Assembly: GCA_023055505.1 (NCBI GenBank)
Contig: JALIRH010000146.1
Span: forward strand, 124,001 to 188,000
Length of the DNA: 64,000 nucleotides
Source: Callipepla californica brunnescens
Taxonomy: Eukaryota > Chordata > Aves > Galliformes > Odontophoridae
Direction of reading: 5' to 3'
Shown: piece by piece, positions 61,652 to 64,000 of the stretch
Layout: every line of letters starts with the position of its first letter
Numbering within the stretch: the stretch's first letter is position 1
Translations under genes and position numbers: made by a program
Notes under the pieces: generated by a model
What the model was told of the DNA's origin: nothing
Database searches by the model: none
What the model saw: only the letters and a program-made list of their open reading frames with translations

Positions 61652-61922
61652 TAGAATCATAGAACCACAGCGAGGCCTGGGTTGAAAAGGACCACAATGA
61701 TCATCGAGTTTCAACCCCCCCGCCATGTGCAGGGCTGCCAACCTCTAGAGCGACCTGCCCAGAGCACATCCAGCCTGGCCTTGAATGCCTCCAGGGATGG
61801 GGCATCCACCACCTCCCTGGGGGACCTGTTCCACTGCATCACTGCCCTCTTTGTGAAAAACTTCCTCCTCGTCTCTAACCTAAACCTCCCCTGCCGCACT
61901 ATTCCCCCTTGTCCTACCAGAC
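61652..61922 (-). mobile_element. CR1 LINE 3'-end fragment, copy B
   Basis: Equivalent of 26568-26838, with the same ORF2 end and terminal AATCATAGAA. Confidence 0.85.
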
Positions 61923-61990
61923 AAGTTCCTGAGATCAGCGGACTACCTACGGACCTCACTGGATCCACGGTGATGATGCTCTCTCTCTGA
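61920..61990 (+). mobile_element. LTR fragment related to the solo LTR, copy B
   Basis: Equivalent of 26836-26906, next to the CR1 fragment. Confidence 0.55.
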
Positions 61991-62483
61991 GGGGGGAGGG
62001 TGAGGGGGAGACGGGGAAGGGTACGCAGATGACAGATGGGTCAATAGAAGAAAAAAAACAACGGCAACGATTTGAGGAGGAACAGTATCTTTCCTAAATC
62101 TAACAAAATCGAACAATTGGGAGAGAGAAAGTTTCCAAACCAAATCTGAGAGCTTACCTTAGTAAAAATGCAAGGTAAGCACAACTGTTGTCTGGTCCGG
62201 AGTTTCACCCCTCTGCTGCTCCCCAACACAGCATTAACTCCTTAACTGCCTGCATGATGTTCTGATGTGGAATATCTGCATCAAAACCACAAAACCACAA
62301 CAGTTTGTCAAGGACCATTGAACTGAAGAATATAGGATGCTCTTCAAGCAGTGAATGTGAGCCACGTTCTGTGCAGTGTTAGGAAGGGAGTAGGAAGAAT
62401 AGGGGAATTGATTCTTCCCCTCCCTTTGGAACCTGTGAGATTACAGCTGGAGTAGTGCATCCTTTGCGTTTCCCAACAGAAGG

Positions 62484-62609
62484 AGGATGCTGACACCCTG
62501 GAATAAGTTCAGAGAATGGACATTAGGATGGCAAGAAGGCTGGAGCATGCTGTAAAAGAAGAGGCTGAAGGAACTAACTTTATTCAACTTGGAGCAGAGA
62601 CCTCTTGAT
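62484..62609 (+). mobile_element. Old degenerate CR1 fragment, copy B
   Basis: Equivalent of 27400-27525. Confidence 0.45.
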
Positions 62610-62689
62610 ACTTTAGCACTGGATGCAGATTAAAGCCATATTAGATAAACTGGGAGGTGAAGCTTTTCCCCTCCCCGATCCCATCCCCA

Positions 62690-63176
62690 TCCAACAGGAG
62701 GACAGGTCAACCCATAGGGACCAAAGAGCCCCATGAAGCCTCATAGTGACCCCATAGAGACCCACAGGAGAGCAGGGCAACCTTTGGGCCCCATAGCGTC
62801 CACAGAAGAGCTCACAGTGCTCCACAGAGAGCAAAAGAAGAACAGGTCAACCCATAGGGACCAAAGAGAGCCCCAGGGAGCCCCATAGTGACCCCATAAA
62901 GACCCCATTGAGACCCCCAGGAGAGCAAGTCAACCTTCAGGCCACATAGCATCCACAGAAGAGGTCATAGAGCCCCATAGAGTGCAACAGGAGGACAGGT
63001 CAACCCATAGGGTCCCATTGGGACCAGGGCAAGCCCTAGAGCACCCCACTGAGCCCCACAGTGACCCCACAGTGCCCCACAGGAGAGCAGGACAACCTTT
63101 GGGCCCCATAGCGTCCACAGAAGAGCTCACAGGGCCCCATAGAGAGCAGTGGGAGGACAGGTCAACCCACAGGCAC
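62690..63176. repeat. ~150-bp minisatellite, block 1, copy B
   Basis: Equivalent of 27606-28092, with the same units in the same order. Confidence 0.85.
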
Positions 63177-63640
63177 ATCAAATAGCCGCAGCTTCCTCCT
63201 ACACTTAACTCTCCCATTGCTCAGGTCCGCTCCTAATTAACCGCCTCAGACACACGCTAATTACTGCACCAGCTCAGCGGCAGCTTGCATTTTGTCTCAT
63301 CAGCTGCACCTCCGCAGAAGGTGCGGGGGGACGAGCACTACGACAGCGGGCCACTCCTCCACCACAGCCAAACCAGGAGCTGCACGGCTCCCGCTCACCC
63401 CACGTCCCACACGGAGGGCATCGCACCGCGCTGCTCCTCCAGGAGCTGCCCCCAAAAAGCACAACACCGACCTCACCACATCGGGAGCACGGCGAACCTA
63501 CAGCTGCGAGGGAAAGGAGCGCACGGCGTGAGCTGTGAACGCTTCGTCCCGGCGCCTGGCAGCGGCTGAGAGGGAACGAAGGGAGATAAAACACACCGCA
63601 CTGCATCTCCACTCCAGACCTCTGACACTGCAGTGGTTCA

Positions 63641-63985
<345 letters not shown>

Positions 63986-64000
63986 TCAGGAGTTGTGTTC

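Overview
The window looks like nuclear DNA of a bird, most likely a galliform such as chicken and probably a microchromosome. The evidence is spliced genes, a CpG-island promoter, truncated reverse-oriented CR1 LINE ends, avian-type endogenous retrovirus (ERV) debris and dense minisatellites. Nothing bacterial is present, and I saw no tRNA, rRNA or CRISPR locus.

The dominant feature is a direct tandem duplication with a period of about 35.1 kb. Positions 1-28916 (copy A) recur almost base for base at 35167-64000 (copy B), with offsets drifting between +35166, +35188, +35170, +35082 and +35084. Only 28917-35166 occurs once, because the window ends before copy B is complete. This is either a very young segmental duplication or a false duplication in the assembly.

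Layout of one unit, left to right: (1) a decayed ERV env remnant ending in a polypurine tract and a probable 3' LTR (1-1274; 34950-36440); (2) a CA-rich satellite full of GTGCAC, about 18 kb, split by a nearly intact solo LTR (1412-20332; 36578-55409), with internal higher-order repeats of about 2.02 kb and 0.86 kb and three strand-switched patches; (3) an ERV pol (RNase H end to integrase) remnant (20390-20960; 55467-56037); (4) a minus-strand, 15-exon gene for a membrane-anchored coiled-coil protein I do not recognise (21381-25199; 56465-60283), most of it eleven tandem 168-bp exons; (5) CR1 and LTR fragments and a roughly 150-bp minisatellite; (6) exons 3, 2 and 1 of ANP32E on the minus strand (28638-34037; only exon 3 of copy B, 63722-63844), with a CpG island at about 33.3-34.7 kb.

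ANP32E exons 4 onward are absent from the 28.6 kb downstream of exon 3. In copy B they cannot occur before the next ANP32E exon 1, so that copy is a 5' fragment. ANP32E exon 3 and all coiled-coil exons are phase 0 and on the same strand, so a read-through fusion is possible in principle. The most interesting items are the heptad-preserving exon array, the possible ANP32E fusion, and the satellite with its ERV neighbours.
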